Shown: positions 1-8,740, counted from the stretch's first letter. The stretch is DNA of 48,708 nucleotides from Alistipes excrementigallinarum (GCA_019112825.1 DXIP01000002.1:1-48708); one strand, 5' to 3'. Numbers and translations are program-made. The notes: generated by a model not told the origin, from the sequence alone.

Positions 1-77
1 GGGGGAAGGAGCCGCAAACGATAGAAATCAATCTCAAACAGGACGGATATGTGCTGCAAATCACTATATTTGTATAG
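1..77 (+). CDS. C-terminal end of an unknown protein (partial)
   Basis: An open frame (codons from position 3) enters the window from the left and stops at TAG 75-77. It gives about 24 residues ending in a run of alternating hydrophobic residues (YVLQITIFV), which looks like a C-terminal beta strand. Too little is present to name a family. It lies 72 nt before the next forward gene. Confidence 0.45.
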   Translation, partial: GKEPQTIEINLKQDGYVLQITIFV

Positions 78-149
78 CCCCGGTCCGGTTCGGGCCAAAA
101 GTCCCGTCCGGAGCCGCAGCGCCGAAAGATACCCTAAAAAAATCTTCCC

Positions 150-1304
150 ATGAAACGCATCCTTACCGCCCTGATGCTGCTTCTCACGGCCCAACTGGCA
201 GCGCAGAACCGCGAAGTGAAGCTCGACCTTCACTCTCCGCGCGTACATTATTACCTCGACCTGGCCGACGCACTCGACTCCCGCGGAGAACTCAACGTAG
301 CACAAGCCGCCTGGAAGGGTGCCGACGTTTGGGTACTGCTCCGGCTCGACGACGGCAACATCATCTTCCAGAAGCGGCCGGGCGGCCGCTTCTTCTACGG
401 CGTCTCGCCAGACAGAAAATCCACCATGCGCTACACCCGCGCCCAAGCCATCGCCGAACTGAACTGGTGGCTCACGCTCTGCTACGGACTCTCCGAGCAG
501 GACCGCCAATACGAACACCTCGGCTTCAGCCAGCCCTGCTTCATGCGGGCGGGCGACACGCCCCTCGAGACCTGCCCCGGAGAGGAGACCCGCGCGACAA
601 TTGGCGTGGAGCCGGATTATGTCGGGACCAAATACCAACACTCGGGCGAGCATACCGACGGAGTACGGATGACGCTCTGGACCACGCACGACCTCACCTT
701 CGCGGTGCTCTACCGGACGGACGACCTCCCCTGCGTCGAGCAGGGAACCGGACGGGTGAACTTCGTGACGCTGGTGGCGTTTGACATCGACGAATACCTT
801 CCCCAACCTGAGCCGTCGGTCGGAATCCTGCCGGAGGACATTCCCCTCGGGGCTTCGCTCCAGGGGGCCTTCGAGGTGCTCGACCGGCACGGCTTCGTCG
901 AGCTGGCCGACGCCGCGGTCGACCAGGTCTGGGACGAATACAACGCCGCACTGGGCGGAGCCCTGGGAGCGGCCGACATCCAGGTGACGATGAGCGGACG
1001 GCTCGACGGGGCGCCCTGCGAAATCACGCTCCACACCGCAACGCCGGGCGGGACCGTCCACACCGTCAGCGGCTGCTTCACCGACTGCTACCCCACCAGG
1101 GAGGCTCTGCGCGGGGAGCTCCTCCGCCGCTGTGAGGCAATCGCCGACCGCTGCGGCGCGGGCAGCTGGGAACGTCTTGCCGACGGCAGCGAGGCCTTCG
1201 TCATCCGGAACGACCGGGGAAGCATCGCGCTATGGGCCGAGCAGATTGGCCCGGTGCTCGAGCACGAGGGCGAATACCGGATTGTCTTCGTATTGCGTCC
1301 CTGA
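150..1304 (+). CDS. Secreted protein of unknown function
   Basis: This gene encodes 384 residues. It starts with a clear signal peptide: MKR, a hydrophobic core (residues 4-15) and an A-A-Q cleavage region near residue 19, so the mature protein should be periplasmic or outer-membrane associated. I recognise no family. The rest is soluble and acidic, with several cysteines (residues around 111, 130, 142 and in the C-terminal third) that could form disulfides, and an aromatic NWWLTLCYG stretch near residue 105. The start is chosen because the signal peptide begins exactly there. It sits between an incomplete upstream frame and metK, which has its own promoter, so it is probably transcribed separately. 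High GC and codon use match the neighbouring chromosomal genes. Confidence 0.75.
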   Translation: MKRILTALMLLLTAQLAAQNREVKLDLHSPRVHYYLDLADALDSRGELNVAQAAWKGADVWVLLRLDDGNIIFQKRPGGRFFYGVSPDRKSTMRYTRAQAIAELNWWLTLCYGLSEQDRQYEHLGFSQPCFMRAGDTPLETCPGEETRATIGVEPDYVGTKYQHSGEHTDGVRMTLWTTHDLTFAVLYRTDDLPCVEQGTGRVNFVTLVAFDIDEYLPQPEPSVGILPEDIPLGASLQGAFEVLDRHGFVELADAAVDQVWDEYNAALGGALGAADIQVTMSGRLDGAPCEITLHTATPGGTVHTVSGCFTDCYPTREALRGELLRRCEAIADRCGAGSWERLADGSEAFVIRNDRGSIALWAEQIGPVLEHEGEYRIVFVLRP

Positions 1305-1335
1305 GTGATACCCCGGAAAGCCCCTCCGGGAACGG

Positions 1336-1368
1336 CAGCGGCCTTCAGCTCTGTGCCGAAGGCCGCTG
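1336..1368 (+). terminator. Hairpin after the secreted-protein gene
   Basis: An 11-bp perfect inverted repeat (CAGCGGCCTTC / GAAGGCCGCTG) with an 11-nt loop begins 31 nt after the stop codon. Only a short pyrimidine stretch follows (TCTCTGCTCC), with no real T run, so intrinsic termination is plausible but not certain. Confidence 0.45.
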
Positions 1369-1438
1369 TCTCTGCTCCACCTTTCCGGTCCCGTACGAAC
1401 CCTGACGCTTCGGCCGGAAGCAATTTTCGCAAAAAAAA

Positions 1439-1469
1439 TTTGCCGAACCGGAAATATTGCGTAACTTTG
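1439..1469 (+). promoter_or_regulatory. metK promoter (Bacteroidota type)
   Basis: TTTG at 1439-1442 and TAACTTTG at 1462-1469 are separated by 19 nt. This matches the known primary-sigma consensus of Bacteroides (-33 TTTG, -7 TAnnTTTG). The predicted start of transcription near 1474 leaves a leader of about 135 nt before metK. Confidence 0.75.
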
Positions 1470-1609
1470 CGGTCCGCTTCGATGAAAAGCGGAGAATGTG
1501 GAAAGATTTGACTGATTGCAACCACAATAAAAAATCGCTAAAACAGCTTTTTTATTCCATCAGCCGATTTTTCCCATTTTATACGTTTAACCATTAAAAA
1601 TGTATCAAA
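1470..1609 (+). promoter_or_regulatory. Long AT-rich metK leader with 5' hairpin
   Basis: The predicted leader begins with a hairpin (TCCGCTT 1473-1479 / AAGCGGA 1487-1493) and later has an A-rich/GCT-AGC/T-rich weak stem-loop (1529-1553). The remainder is AT-rich, in contrast to the surrounding GC-rich DNA. I could not match it to SAM-I, SAM-II, SMK or other known SAM riboswitch cores. A 5' hairpin could simply stabilise the mRNA. Confidence 0.35.
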
Positions 1610-2914
1610 ATGGGCTTTTTATTTACCTCGGAATCGGTATCCGAAGGACATCCCGACAAGGTGGCGGACCAGATTTCCGACGCTATCCTCGATGAATTTC
1701 TGCGCCACGACCCCAACTCGAAGGTCGCCTGCGAGACGCTCTGCACCACGGGTCTGGTCGTTGTGGCCGGCGAAGTGCGCTCGGACGCCTACGTCGACGT
1801 ACAGGGCGTTGCACGCCGCGTCATCAACCGCATCGGGTACACCAAGAGCGAATACCAGTTCGACGGCAACTCGTGCGGCGTACTCTCGGCCATCCACGAG
1901 CAGTCGTCCGACATCAACCAGGGCGTAGTCCGCGCCGAAGAGGAGGAGCAGGGCGCCGGCGACCAGGGCATCATGTTCGGTTACGCCTGCAACGAGACGC
2001 GCGAGTATATGCCCGCGACGCTCATCCTCTCGCACGTCATCCTGAAGGAGCTGGCCGCCATCCGCCGCGAAGGCAAGGTGATGACCTATCTGCGTCCCGA
2101 CTCCAAGTCGCAGGTGACCATCGAGTACGACGAGCAGACCAACAAGCCGCTGCGCGTCCACACGATTGTCGTCTCGACGCAGCACGACGAATTCATCCTC
2201 CCGGGCGAGGGCCGCAGCGAGAAGCAGGCCGAGCGTCTGATGCAGGAGCAGATTCGCGAAGACGTGCGCACGATTCTCATCCCGCGCGTCAAGGCGCGTC
2301 TGGAGCGTGCCGGGGACAAGCTCGCCGACCTCATCGGCGACGACTACATCCTCCACGTCAACCCCACGGGCAAGTTCGTCATCGGCGGCCCTCACGGGGA
2401 CAGCGGACTGACCGGCCGCAAGATTATCGTCGACACCTACGGAGGGCGCGGCGCCCACGGAGGCGGCGCCTTCTCGGGCAAGGACTCCTCGAAGGTGGAC
2501 CGTTCGGCCGCCTATGCCGCACGCTACATCGCCAAGAACCTGGTGGCTGCGGGCGTTGCCGACGAGGTGCTCGTCGAGCTCTCGTATGCCATCGGCATCG
2601 CCGAGCCGCTCTCGATTTACGTCGACACCTACCGCTCGGAGCGTCCGGCCGCGCTGGCCGGCATGACCGACGGCGAGATTGCCCGCCGCATCGGCAAGCT
2701 CTTCGACCTGCGCCCGGCCGCCATCGTCAAGCGTTTCGGACTGAAGAACCCCATCTTCGAGGCGACAGCCTCCTACGGACACTTCGGCAACCGCCCCTTC
2801 AAGCGGGTCGAGAAGCTGTGGGAGAACGGCCGCGAGGTGGAGCGCGAAATCGAGTTCTTCGGCTGGGAGAAGCTCGACGCGGTGGAGCTCATCCGCAAGG
2901 AGTTCGGACTCTGA
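1610..2914 (+). CDS. metK: S-adenosylmethionine synthetase
   Basis: MetK makes S-adenosylmethionine from methionine and ATP in the cytoplasm, releasing phosphate and pyrophosphate. The 434-residue protein opens with TSESVSEGHPDKVADQISDAILD, the N-terminal ATP-binding signature with the catalytic His at residue 14. It also contains the GAGDQGIMFGYA motif and the glycine-rich GGGAFSGKDSSKVDRSAAYAARY segment typical of the C-terminal P-loop-like signature. It is somewhat longer than the about 385-residue E. coli enzyme, as is usual for Bacteroidota. The ATG follows an A/T-rich stretch without a Shine-Dalgarno sequence, normal for the phylum. It has its own promoter and a bidirectional terminator behind it. 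Functionally it pairs with metH and metF further right in the window (methionine regeneration). Confidence 0.97.
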   Translation: MGFLFTSESVSEGHPDKVADQISDAILDEFLRHDPNSKVACETLCTTGLVVVAGEVRSDAYVDVQGVARRVINRIGYTKSEYQFDGNSCGVLSAIHEQSSDINQGVVRAEEEEQGAGDQGIMFGYACNETREYMPATLILSHVILKELAAIRREGKVMTYLRPDSKSQVTIEYDEQTNKPLRVHTIVVSTQHDEFILPGEGRSEKQAERLMQEQIREDVRTILIPRVKARLERAGDKLADLIGDDYILHVNPTGKFVIGGPHGDSGLTGRKIIVDTYGGRGAHGGGAFSGKDSSKVDRSAAYAARYIAKNLVAAGVADEVLVELSYAIGIAEPLSIYVDTYRSERPAALAGMTDGEIARRIGKLFDLRPAAIVKRFGLKNPIFEATASYGHFGNRPFKRVEKLWENGREVEREIEFFGWEKLDAVELIRKEFGL

Positions 2915-2977
2915 GCCGGCGGGCGTCGGCCCGGGCCCGCGGTCCGGAGCGCCGCGCGCCGCAGCAAACACCTCAAC

Positions 2978-3014
2978 AAAAAAACCTCCGACACTGCGGT
3001 GTCGGAGGTTTTTT
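2978..3014. terminator. Bidirectional terminator between metK and tkt
   Basis: A perfect 10-bp stem (CCTCCGACAC / GTGTCGGAGG) with a TGCG loop is flanked by seven A on the left and six T on the right. It can therefore stop transcription of metK (+) and of tkt (-), which converge here. Confidence 0.92.
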
Positions 3015-3037
3015 CGTGTCGGAATGCAGTCCGGGGA

Positions 3038-5071
3038 CTACCGGCCGAGGAGCTTCTTGACCTCGGCGGCCACGGTGGCGCCGTTGTAACCGAACTTCTC
3101 GTCGAGCACCTTGTAGGGTGCCGAGAAGCCGAAGTGGTTCAGACCGTGGATGTGGCTCTCGTCGCCCACCAGACCCAGCAGGTTGACGGGCAGACCCGAG
3201 GTCATGCCGTAGCGCATGACGCCCTGCGGCAGGACGCTCTCCTGGTAGGAGCGGGGCTGGTCGCGGAAGAGACCCTCGCTCGGCATGTTGACCACGCGGA
3301 CGGGAATGCCCTCGGCGGCCAGCAGCTCGGCGCCCTCGATGAGGGTGGCCACCTCGGAGCCCGTGGCGAGCATCACCACCACCGGTTTGGCCGAGTCGTA
3401 GACCACGTATCCACCCTTGGCGACCTGTGCGGCCTCCTCGCGGCGGCTGCCGCTGCCCAGCGCCGGAAGCGTCTTGATGTTCTGGCGCGAGAGGATGAGT
3501 GCCACGGGGCGCTGCTCCTCGACGGCCTGCTTCCAGGCCATCACCGTCTCGTCGCCGTCGGCCGGGCGCAGCACCACCATCGAGCGCTCGCCGCGGTGGT
3601 TGTGCAGGTGCTCCATCAGACGAATCTGAGCCTCGTGCTCGACGGGCTGGTGCGTCGGACCGTCCTCGCCCACGCGGAACGAGTCGTGGCTCCAGACGTA
3701 AATCACGTGCAGACGCATGAGCGCCGCCAGACGTACGGCCGGCTTCATGTAGTCCGAGAAGACGAAGAAGGTGCCGCAGACGGGAATCACACCGCCGTGG
3801 AGCGCCATGCCGTTCATGATGCAGGCCATCGTCAGCTCGGCCACGCCGGGCTGGAAGAAGTTGCCCGAGAAGTCGCCGCGCGTGAAGGCCTTGGTCTTCT
3901 TGAGGAAGCCGTCGGTCTTGTCCGAATTGGAGAGGTCGGCCGAAGCGACCACCATGTTCTCAATTCGGCCGGCGAAGTGTGCCAGTACGGACGACGAGGC
4001 GGCGCGCGTTGCGCAGTCGGCCTTCACCTCGATGCTCTTGTAGTCGATGTCGGGAAGTTCGCCCGAGAGGAAGCGGTCGAGCTTCAGGGAGAGCTCCTTG
4101 TTCTCCTTGCGCCACGAGCGCTCCGCCTCGGCCTGCGAGGCGGCCCACTCCGTCAGCTCGGCGCGCCGCTCGGCAAAGACCTCGCGGCTCTCCTCGAAGA
4201 CGGCGAAGGGGTGCTCGGGGTCACCGCCCAGATGCTTGACCGTGGCGGCGAAGTCGGCGCCGGCGGCCGAAAGGGGCTGTCCGTGCGTCGAGACGCGGTC
4301 CTCGAAGCTGCTGCCGTCGGCTGCCACGGCACCCTTGCCCATCACCGTACGGCCGATGATGAGCGTCGGACGCTCGGTCTCGGAGTTGGCCGCAACGAGC
4401 GCCTCGCGAATCTCGTTGATGTTGTTACCGTCGATGGTGAGCACGTTCCATCCCCACGCCTCGTATTTCATCGCCACGTTCTCCGTGTCGACCTCGTCGA
4501 CCTTGGTCGAGAGCTGCACGTTGTTGGCGTCGTAGTACATGATGAAGTTGCTCAGACCCAGATGGCCGGCGATGCGGCCCACGCCCTGCGATATCTCCTC
4601 CTCAACGCCGCCGTCGGAGATGTAGGCATAGGTCTTGTGGGCCATCCACTCGCCGAAGCGCGCTACCAGGAAACGCTCGGCAATGGCTGCACCGAGTGCC
4701 ATGGCATGGCCCTGGCCCAGCGGGCCCGAGGTATTCTCCACGCCGTGGAGGACATCCACCTCGGGATGGCCCGGCGTGATGCTGCCCCACTGGCGCAGCG
4801 ACTGGAGGTCCTCCGTCGTATAGAAGCCCGCCAGCGAGAGCGTCGAGTAGAGCATCGGCGACATGTGTCCCGGGTCGAGGAAGAAGCGGTCACGGAACGG
4901 ATAGCGCATGTTCGAGGGGTCGTAGCGCAGGAACTCGGCGTAGAGCACCGTGATGAAGTCCGCGCCGCCCATGGCGCCGCCCGGGTGGCCCGATTTCGAT
5001 TTTTCGACCATCGCGGCCGACAGAATCCGGATGTTGTCGGCTACTCGCGAAAGTTTGGAATTGGTAGACAT
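3038..5071 (-). CDS. tkt: Transketolase
   Basis: Transketolase moves two-carbon ketol units between sugar phosphates in the non-oxidative pentose phosphate pathway, using thiamine diphosphate and Mg2+. The 677-residue protein is full length with three domains. Evidence includes the HPGGAMGGADFITVLY segment near residue 30, the GPLGQGHAMALGAAIAE segment, and the cofactor motif SDGGVEEE...YDANN near residues 150-185, where the usual GDG is SDG. The pyrimidine domain follows from about residue 360 (EDGPTHQPVEHEAQIRLM). It converges on metK and shares its terminator. The ATG lies 51 nt beyond the clpX stop, with a near-consensus -7 box (AATCTTTG) only 7 nt upstream, so its own transcript may have almost no leader; read-through from clpPX is also possible. 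Confidence 0.96.
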   Translation of the reverse strand: MSTNSKLSRVADNIRILSAAMVEKSKSGHPGGAMGGADFITVLYAEFLRYDPSNMRYPFRDRFFLDPGHMSPMLYSTLSLAGFYTTEDLQSLRQWGSITPGHPEVDVLHGVENTSGPLGQGHAMALGAAIAERFLVARFGEWMAHKTYAYISDGGVEEEISQGVGRIAGHLGLSNFIMYYDANNVQLSTKVDEVDTENVAMKYEAWGWNVLTIDGNNINEIREALVAANSETERPTLIIGRTVMGKGAVAADGSSFEDRVSTHGQPLSAAGADFAATVKHLGGDPEHPFAVFEESREVFAERRAELTEWAASQAEAERSWRKENKELSLKLDRFLSGELPDIDYKSIEVKADCATRAASSSVLAHFAGRIENMVVASADLSNSDKTDGFLKKTKAFTRGDFSGNFFQPGVAELTMACIMNGMALHGGVIPVCGTFFVFSDYMKPAVRLAALMRLHVIYVWSHDSFRVGEDGPTHQPVEHEAQIRLMEHLHNHRGERSMVVLRPADGDETVMAWKQAVEEQRPVALILSRQNIKTLPALGSGSRREEAAQVAKGGYVVYDSAKPVVVMLATGSEVATLIEGAELLAAEGIPVRVVNMPSEGLFRDQPRSYQESVLPQGVMRYGMTSGLPVNLLGLVGDESHIHGLNHFGFSAPYKVLDEKFGYNGATVAAEVKKLLGR

Positions 5072-5078
5072 ATTATCT

Positions 5079-5086
5079 CAAAGATT
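5079..5086 (-). promoter_or_regulatory. Possible tkt -7 box
   Basis: Read on the minus strand this is AATCTTTG, one mismatch from TAnnTTTG. It ends 7 nt before the tkt start codon. I see no convincing -33 element, since that position falls in the clpX-tkt junction. Confidence 0.35.
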
Positions 5087-5122
5087 TAAGGTTTTCGTTT
5101 TCCGTAGGGTACGTTGCGGTGC

Positions 5123-6403
5123 TCAGGACTCCTTCATCTGGGCGAGGCTCTTCGCCTTCTCGAGCTTCGCGGCGGCGTAGTCGGCCGTCACGGTGAACTT
5201 GCGCTCGCCCGACGAGGGGAGCTCGAACATCGTATCCATCATCACCGCCTCGCAGATGGAGCGCAGGCCGCGTGCGCCGAGCTTGAACTCGACCGCCTTG
5301 TCGACAATGTAGTCGAGCGCCGCGGGTTCGAACTCCAGCTCGATGCCGTCCATCTCGAAGAGCCGCTTGTACTGGCGGATAATGGCGTTCTTGGGTTCGG
5401 TGAGAATCGAGCGCAGGGCGTCGCGGCCGAGCGGCTGCATGTAGGTAAGCACCGGCAGACGCCCCACCAGCTCGGGAATCAGACCGAAGGACTTGAGGTC
5501 CTGCGGCGTGACGTACTGCATCAGGTTGCTGCGGTCAATGTGGCCGGCGCCCGACTGTCCGTAGCCGATGGCGCGCGTGTTGAGCCGCTGGGCGATTTTC
5601 TTCTCGATGCCGTCGAATGCGCCTCCGCAGATGAAGAGGATGTTGCGCGTGTCGACCTGGATGAACTTCTGCTCGGGGTGCTTGCGCCCGCCCTGGGGCG
5701 GAACGTTGACCACCGTACCCTCGAGAATCTTCAGCAGCGCCTGCTGCACCCCTTCACCCGAGACGTCACGCGTGATGGAGGGGTTGTCGCCCTTGCGGGC
5801 GATTTTGTCGATTTCGTCGATGAAGACGATGCCCCGCTGCGCCAGTTCGACGTTGTAGTCGGCCACCTGGAGCAGCCGCGAGAGGATGCTCTCGACATCC
5901 TCGCCCACGTAGCCGGCCTCGGTGAGCACCGTGGCATCGACAATCGTGAAGGGGACCTTCAGCAGACGGGCAATCGTGCGGGCCATCAGCGTCTTGCCAG
6001 TACCGGTGGGGCCGACGAGCACCACGTTCGACTTGTCGATTTCGACGTCGTCCTCCTTCGAGGCCCCCTTCGCGGCGCAGAGCAACCGCTTGTAGTGGTT
6101 GTAGACGGCCACCGACAGGTAGCGCTTCGCCTCCTCCTGACCGATGACGTACTGGTCGAGGAACTCCTTGATTTGGGCAGGTTTGAGCAGGTCTTCGGCC
6201 TTGAGCGGAGCGGCCTGCTGGCGGCTGCCTTCCACCTCGTTTTCGGTGAGAATCCGGTAGCCGTTCTCGATGCAGCGGTTGCAGATGTTGGCGCCGTCGG
6301 CGCCCTGAAAGAGAATCTCCACCTCCTCGCGGGAGGCGCCGCAGAACGAGCAGCGGTCTCCCCCCTTGGGAGTATGCGGGTTATTGTTTTTTCCTTGAGC
6401 CAT
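5123..6403 (-). CDS. clpX: ClpX, ATPase subunit of ClpXP protease
   Basis: ClpX is the AAA+ unfoldase that feeds tagged proteins into ClpP. The 426-residue protein has the N-terminal zinc-binding domain (C18, C21, C41, C44), Walker A GPTGTGKT at 131-138, a Walker B region VFIDEIDK, and a late VTPQDLKSFGLIPELVGRLPV segment typical of ClpX. The ClpP-docking loop reads IGY rather than the common IGF. The reading frame stays open upstream, but the start at 6403 is chosen because it gives the conserved MAQ...CSFC N-terminus and lies 4 nt after the clpP stop. It is cotranscribed with clpP, the standard arrangement, and reads toward tkt. Confidence 0.97.
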   Translation of the reverse strand: MAQGKNNNPHTPKGGDRCSFCGASREEVEILFQGADGANICNRCIENGYRILTENEVEGSRQQAAPLKAEDLLKPAQIKEFLDQYVIGQEEAKRYLSVAVYNHYKRLLCAAKGASKEDDVEIDKSNVVLVGPTGTGKTLMARTIARLLKVPFTIVDATVLTEAGYVGEDVESILSRLLQVADYNVELAQRGIVFIDEIDKIARKGDNPSITRDVSGEGVQQALLKILEGTVVNVPPQGGRKHPEQKFIQVDTRNILFICGGAFDGIEKKIAQRLNTRAIGYGQSGAGHIDRSNLMQYVTPQDLKSFGLIPELVGRLPVLTYMQPLGRDALRSILTEPKNAIIRQYKRLFEMDGIELEFEPAALDYIVDKAVEFKLGARGLRSICEAVMMDTMFELPSSGERKFTVTADYAAAKLEKAKSLAQMKES

Positions 6404-6407
6404 CGTT

Positions 6408-7079
6408 CTATTTCTTCTCTCGTTTGGCCAGCACCTCGTCGATGAGGCCGTACTCGCGGGCCTCGGCGGCCGTGAGCCAGTAGTCGCGGTCGGCGTCGCG
6501 TTCGATTTTCTTGAGCGAGACCCCCGAGTGCGCCGAGAGGATTTCGTAGAGCTCGCGTTTGGTCTTGAGGATTTCACGGGCCGTGATTTCGATGTCGGAG
6601 GCCTGACCCTGGGCACCGCCCAGCGGCTGGTGAATCATTACCCGCGAATGGGGCAGCGCCGAGCGCTTGCCCCGGGCTCCGGCCGTGAGCAGCACGGCGC
6701 CCATCGAGGCGGCCAGTCCCGTGCAGATGGTGGCCACGTCGGGGCTCACCAGCTGCATCGTGTCGTAGATGCCGAGTCCGGCCGAGACGGAGCCGCCGGG
6801 CGAGTTGATGTAAATCTGGATATCCTTCTCGGGGTCGACCGACTCGAGAAAGAGCAGCTGCGCCTGGATGATGTTGGCGGCATCGTCGTAGATGGGGGCG
6901 CCGAGGAAGATGATGCGGTCCATCATCAGGCGCGAGAAGACATCCATCGTGGCGACGTTGAGCTGCCGCTCCTCGATGATGGTCGGCGAGACGTAGGCGG
7001 CGCTCACCGACTGGAAGTCGTGCAGCTTCAGCGAGCTGATGCCGCACTGTTTCCGGGCGTATTTTTCAAATTCTGACAT
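6408..7079 (-). CDS. clpP: ClpP, proteolytic subunit of Clp protease
   Basis: ClpP forms the tetradecameric serine peptidase chamber of ClpXP. The protein has 223 residues. The catalytic triad is visible: S125 in GLAASMG, H150 in MIHQPLGG and D199 in DADRDYW. The NSPGGSVSAG segment near residue 92 is the substrate-binding strand. The frame is open for another 49 codons upstream, but those are GC-skewed nonsense; the ATG at 7079 gives a start similar to other Bacteroidota ClpP. It is the first gene of clpP-clpX, downstream of tig in the same direction but separated by the tig terminator. The order tig-clpP-clpX is widely conserved in bacteria. Confidence 0.96.
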   Translation of the reverse strand: MSEFEKYARKQCGISSLKLHDFQSVSAAYVSPTIIEERQLNVATMDVFSRLMMDRIIFLGAPIYDDAANIIQAQLLFLESVDPEKDIQIYINSPGGSVSAGLGIYDTMQLVSPDVATICTGLAASMGAVLLTAGARGKRSALPHSRVMIHQPLGGAQGQASDIEITAREILKTKRELYEILSAHSGVSLKKIERDADRDYWLTAAEAREYGLIDEVLAKREKK

Positions 7080-7270
7080 AAGTTTGATGCTCGTTTCGGG
7101 AGAATCTCCCCGGCCTGCACCCCGCGTCCCGGCGCAACCACCTCCGTCGTGTCCCGCAGGCGCACGACGGACGACGCACCCCGCGCCGGAGTGCCGGAGG
7201 GGCCTCCTCCCACCTTTTCCGCGCACCGGCCGGAGCCTCTTCGGTCGGAGTCTCCCCGCGCGGGCGCTTC

Positions 7271-7311
7271 AAAAAAAAAAGAACTTTGCAAACATCACGC
7301 CTGCAAAGTTC
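7271..7311 (-). terminator. Terminator of tig
   Basis: A perfect 10-bp inverted repeat (GAACTTTGCA / TGCAAAGTTC, 7281-7290 and 7302-7311) with an 11-nt loop is followed on the minus strand by ten T (7280-7271). It lies 26 nt after the tig stop codon. Confidence 0.88.
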
Positions 7312-7341
7312 AAAGATAAGGATTTTTCGGCAATTCCTAAA
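7311..7341 (-). promoter_or_regulatory. Possible clpPX promoter over the tig terminator
   Basis: TATCTTTG (minus strand, 7318-7311) fits the -7 consensus exactly; a TTTA stands about where a -33 TTTG would be. Transcription would begin inside the terminator stem, so the hairpin could not form in that transcript. The leader to clpP would be about 225 nt. It is the only exact -7 match I found upstream of clpP. Confidence 0.35.
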
Positions 7342-8662
7342 GTTCCTTGGCCAATTTGGCGAATTCCTCGGCCGAGACGCTCTTCTCGCTCACCTTGATT
7401 TTCGCCTTGACAGCCTCTACGACCTTCGTCTCGTAGAGCTTCTCGTAAATCTTCTGGCCCTGCTCCTTGTTCTCGAGAATCTGCTTGGCGTAGCCGGCCA
7501 GCATGTCGTCGGGAGCCGAAGGCATGCCGTACTGTGCGAACTGAGCCTGTGCGAAGGCCTTGGCCTCGGCAGTAGCCTCGTCGGCCGAGACGGTGATGTT
7601 CTCCTGCTTGATAATCTGCTTCTGGATGTAGTTCCAGGTGAACATCTTGAGGAACTGGTCGAAGTCCTTCTCAATCTCCTCCATCGTGAACTTGCCCTCG
7701 TTGATGGTGTAGAGCCAGCGCTTGAGGAATGCCTCGGGCATCTTCAGGTCGGCCTTCTTGACCAGGTAGTCACGCACCTCGAGCGTGAAGAGGTAGTCGC
7801 TCTCGCGGCGGAGCTCCGATGCAATCTGCTCGTCGATGAAGGCCTCGAACTGCTCGGCCGTCGTCACGTTGCCGGCGGGGAAGGCCATCTTGAAGAACTC
7901 CTCGTTGAGCTCCGGCTCGGCGAACTTGCGGATGCGGGTAATCTCCAGCTCGAATTCGGGCTTGATGTGCTCCAGCTCGCCCTCCTTGACCTGCAGCACG
8001 GCGGCGCGCTGCGAGGGGGTGCGGTAGAGCTCGTTGACGTTGACCGTCATCTTGTCGCCCACCTTCTTGCCGATGAAGGGCTTGCGCTCCTCCTCGGGCA
8101 TCGAAATCAGACCCACGTAGGCATCCTCGACCTTCATCTCGCCGTTGTCGAGCGTAACCGACAGCGCCTCGTCCGAAGTCACCGCGTCGGCGTCGACCAG
8201 ACGGCCGTAGCGACGCAGGTAGTTCGAGCGGAAGTCCTCGTGCATCTTCTTGTCAATCTTGATTTTGTAGTAGGTCAGCTTGTCCTTCTCCGAGAGGTCG
8301 AGCTTCAGCTCGGGAGCCTCGCCGATTTCGAAGACGAATTCGAATTCGGTGCCGCTGTCGAAGTCGAAGGCACCCTGCTCCTCCGACGGAATCACGTCGC
8401 CCAGGTAGTCGATGTTCTCCTTCTGGAGGTACTCGAATACCGAGTTCGACGCCTTGCGGTAGGACTGCTCGGCCAGGACGCCCTTGCCGTACATCTTCTT
8501 GATGATGCCCATGGGGACCATGCCGGGACGGAAGCCCGGAATGTTGGCCTTGCGTTTGTACTCGCGCAGGGCCTTCTCGACCTCCTCGCGGTAATCCTCC
8601 TGGCCCACCGTCACCCGGATGAGCGACGTATTCTGCTCGCGTTGTTCTCTTACGATTTTCAT
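7337..8662 (-). CDS. tig: Trigger factor chaperone
   Basis: Trigger factor binds the ribosome at the peptide exit and shields nascent chains. The 441-residue protein begins MKIVREQREQNTSLIRVTV and carries the ribosome-docking signature GFRPGMVP near residue 47 (compare GFRxGxxP of the family). The middle part corresponds to the PPIase-like domain and the long charged helical C-terminal part (about residues 250-430) to the chaperone arms. The frame is open further upstream, but the start at 8662 is chosen for the conserved N-terminus and for its position 48 nt after a -7 box. It is followed by its own terminator and then by clpPX in the same direction. Confidence 0.95.
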   Translation of the reverse strand: MKIVREQREQNTSLIRVTVGQEDYREEVEKALREYKRKANIPGFRPGMVPMGIIKKMYGKGVLAEQSYRKASNSVFEYLQKENIDYLGDVIPSEEQGAFDFDSGTEFEFVFEIGEAPELKLDLSEKDKLTYYKIKIDKKMHEDFRSNYLRRYGRLVDADAVTSDEALSVTLDNGEMKVEDAYVGLISMPEEERKPFIGKKVGDKMTVNVNELYRTPSQRAAVLQVKEGELEHIKPEFELEITRIRKFAEPELNEEFFKMAFPAGNVTTAEQFEAFIDEQIASELRRESDYLFTLEVRDYLVKKADLKMPEAFLKRWLYTINEGKFTMEEIEKDFDQFLKMFTWNYIQKQIIKQENITVSADEATAEAKAFAQAQFAQYGMPSAPDDMLAGYAKQILENKEQGQKIYEKLYETKVVEAVKAKIKVSEKSVSAEEFAKLAKEL

Positions 8663-8709
8663 ACTGATATGGTTTCTGTATTCGTTTTCCGTTTGTCGAA
8701 ATCGGGTTG

Positions 8710-8740
8710 CAAAGATAGTGAAAATCTGAAACAAAGCAAT
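8710..8740 (-). promoter_or_regulatory. tig promoter
   Basis: On the minus strand, ATTG (8740-8737) and TATCTTTG (8717-8710) are separated by 19 nt, fitting the Bacteroidota -33/-7 pattern. The leader to tig would be about 40 nt. Confidence 0.65.

Noticed and set aside
1470..1609. SAM riboswitch in front of metK
   Set aside because: No SAM-I four-way junction, SAM-II pseudoknot or SMK-like core could be recognised; only a 5' hairpin and a weak stem are seen.
3038..5089. 696-aa frame on the plus strand opposite tkt
   Set aside because: Antisense shadow produced by GC-rich codon bias; tkt is unambiguous on the minus strand.
6404..6616. Longer N-terminus for ClpX
   Set aside because: The extra 71 residues are Arg/Ser-rich, overlap clpP out of frame and precede the conserved MAQ...C4 zinc domain.
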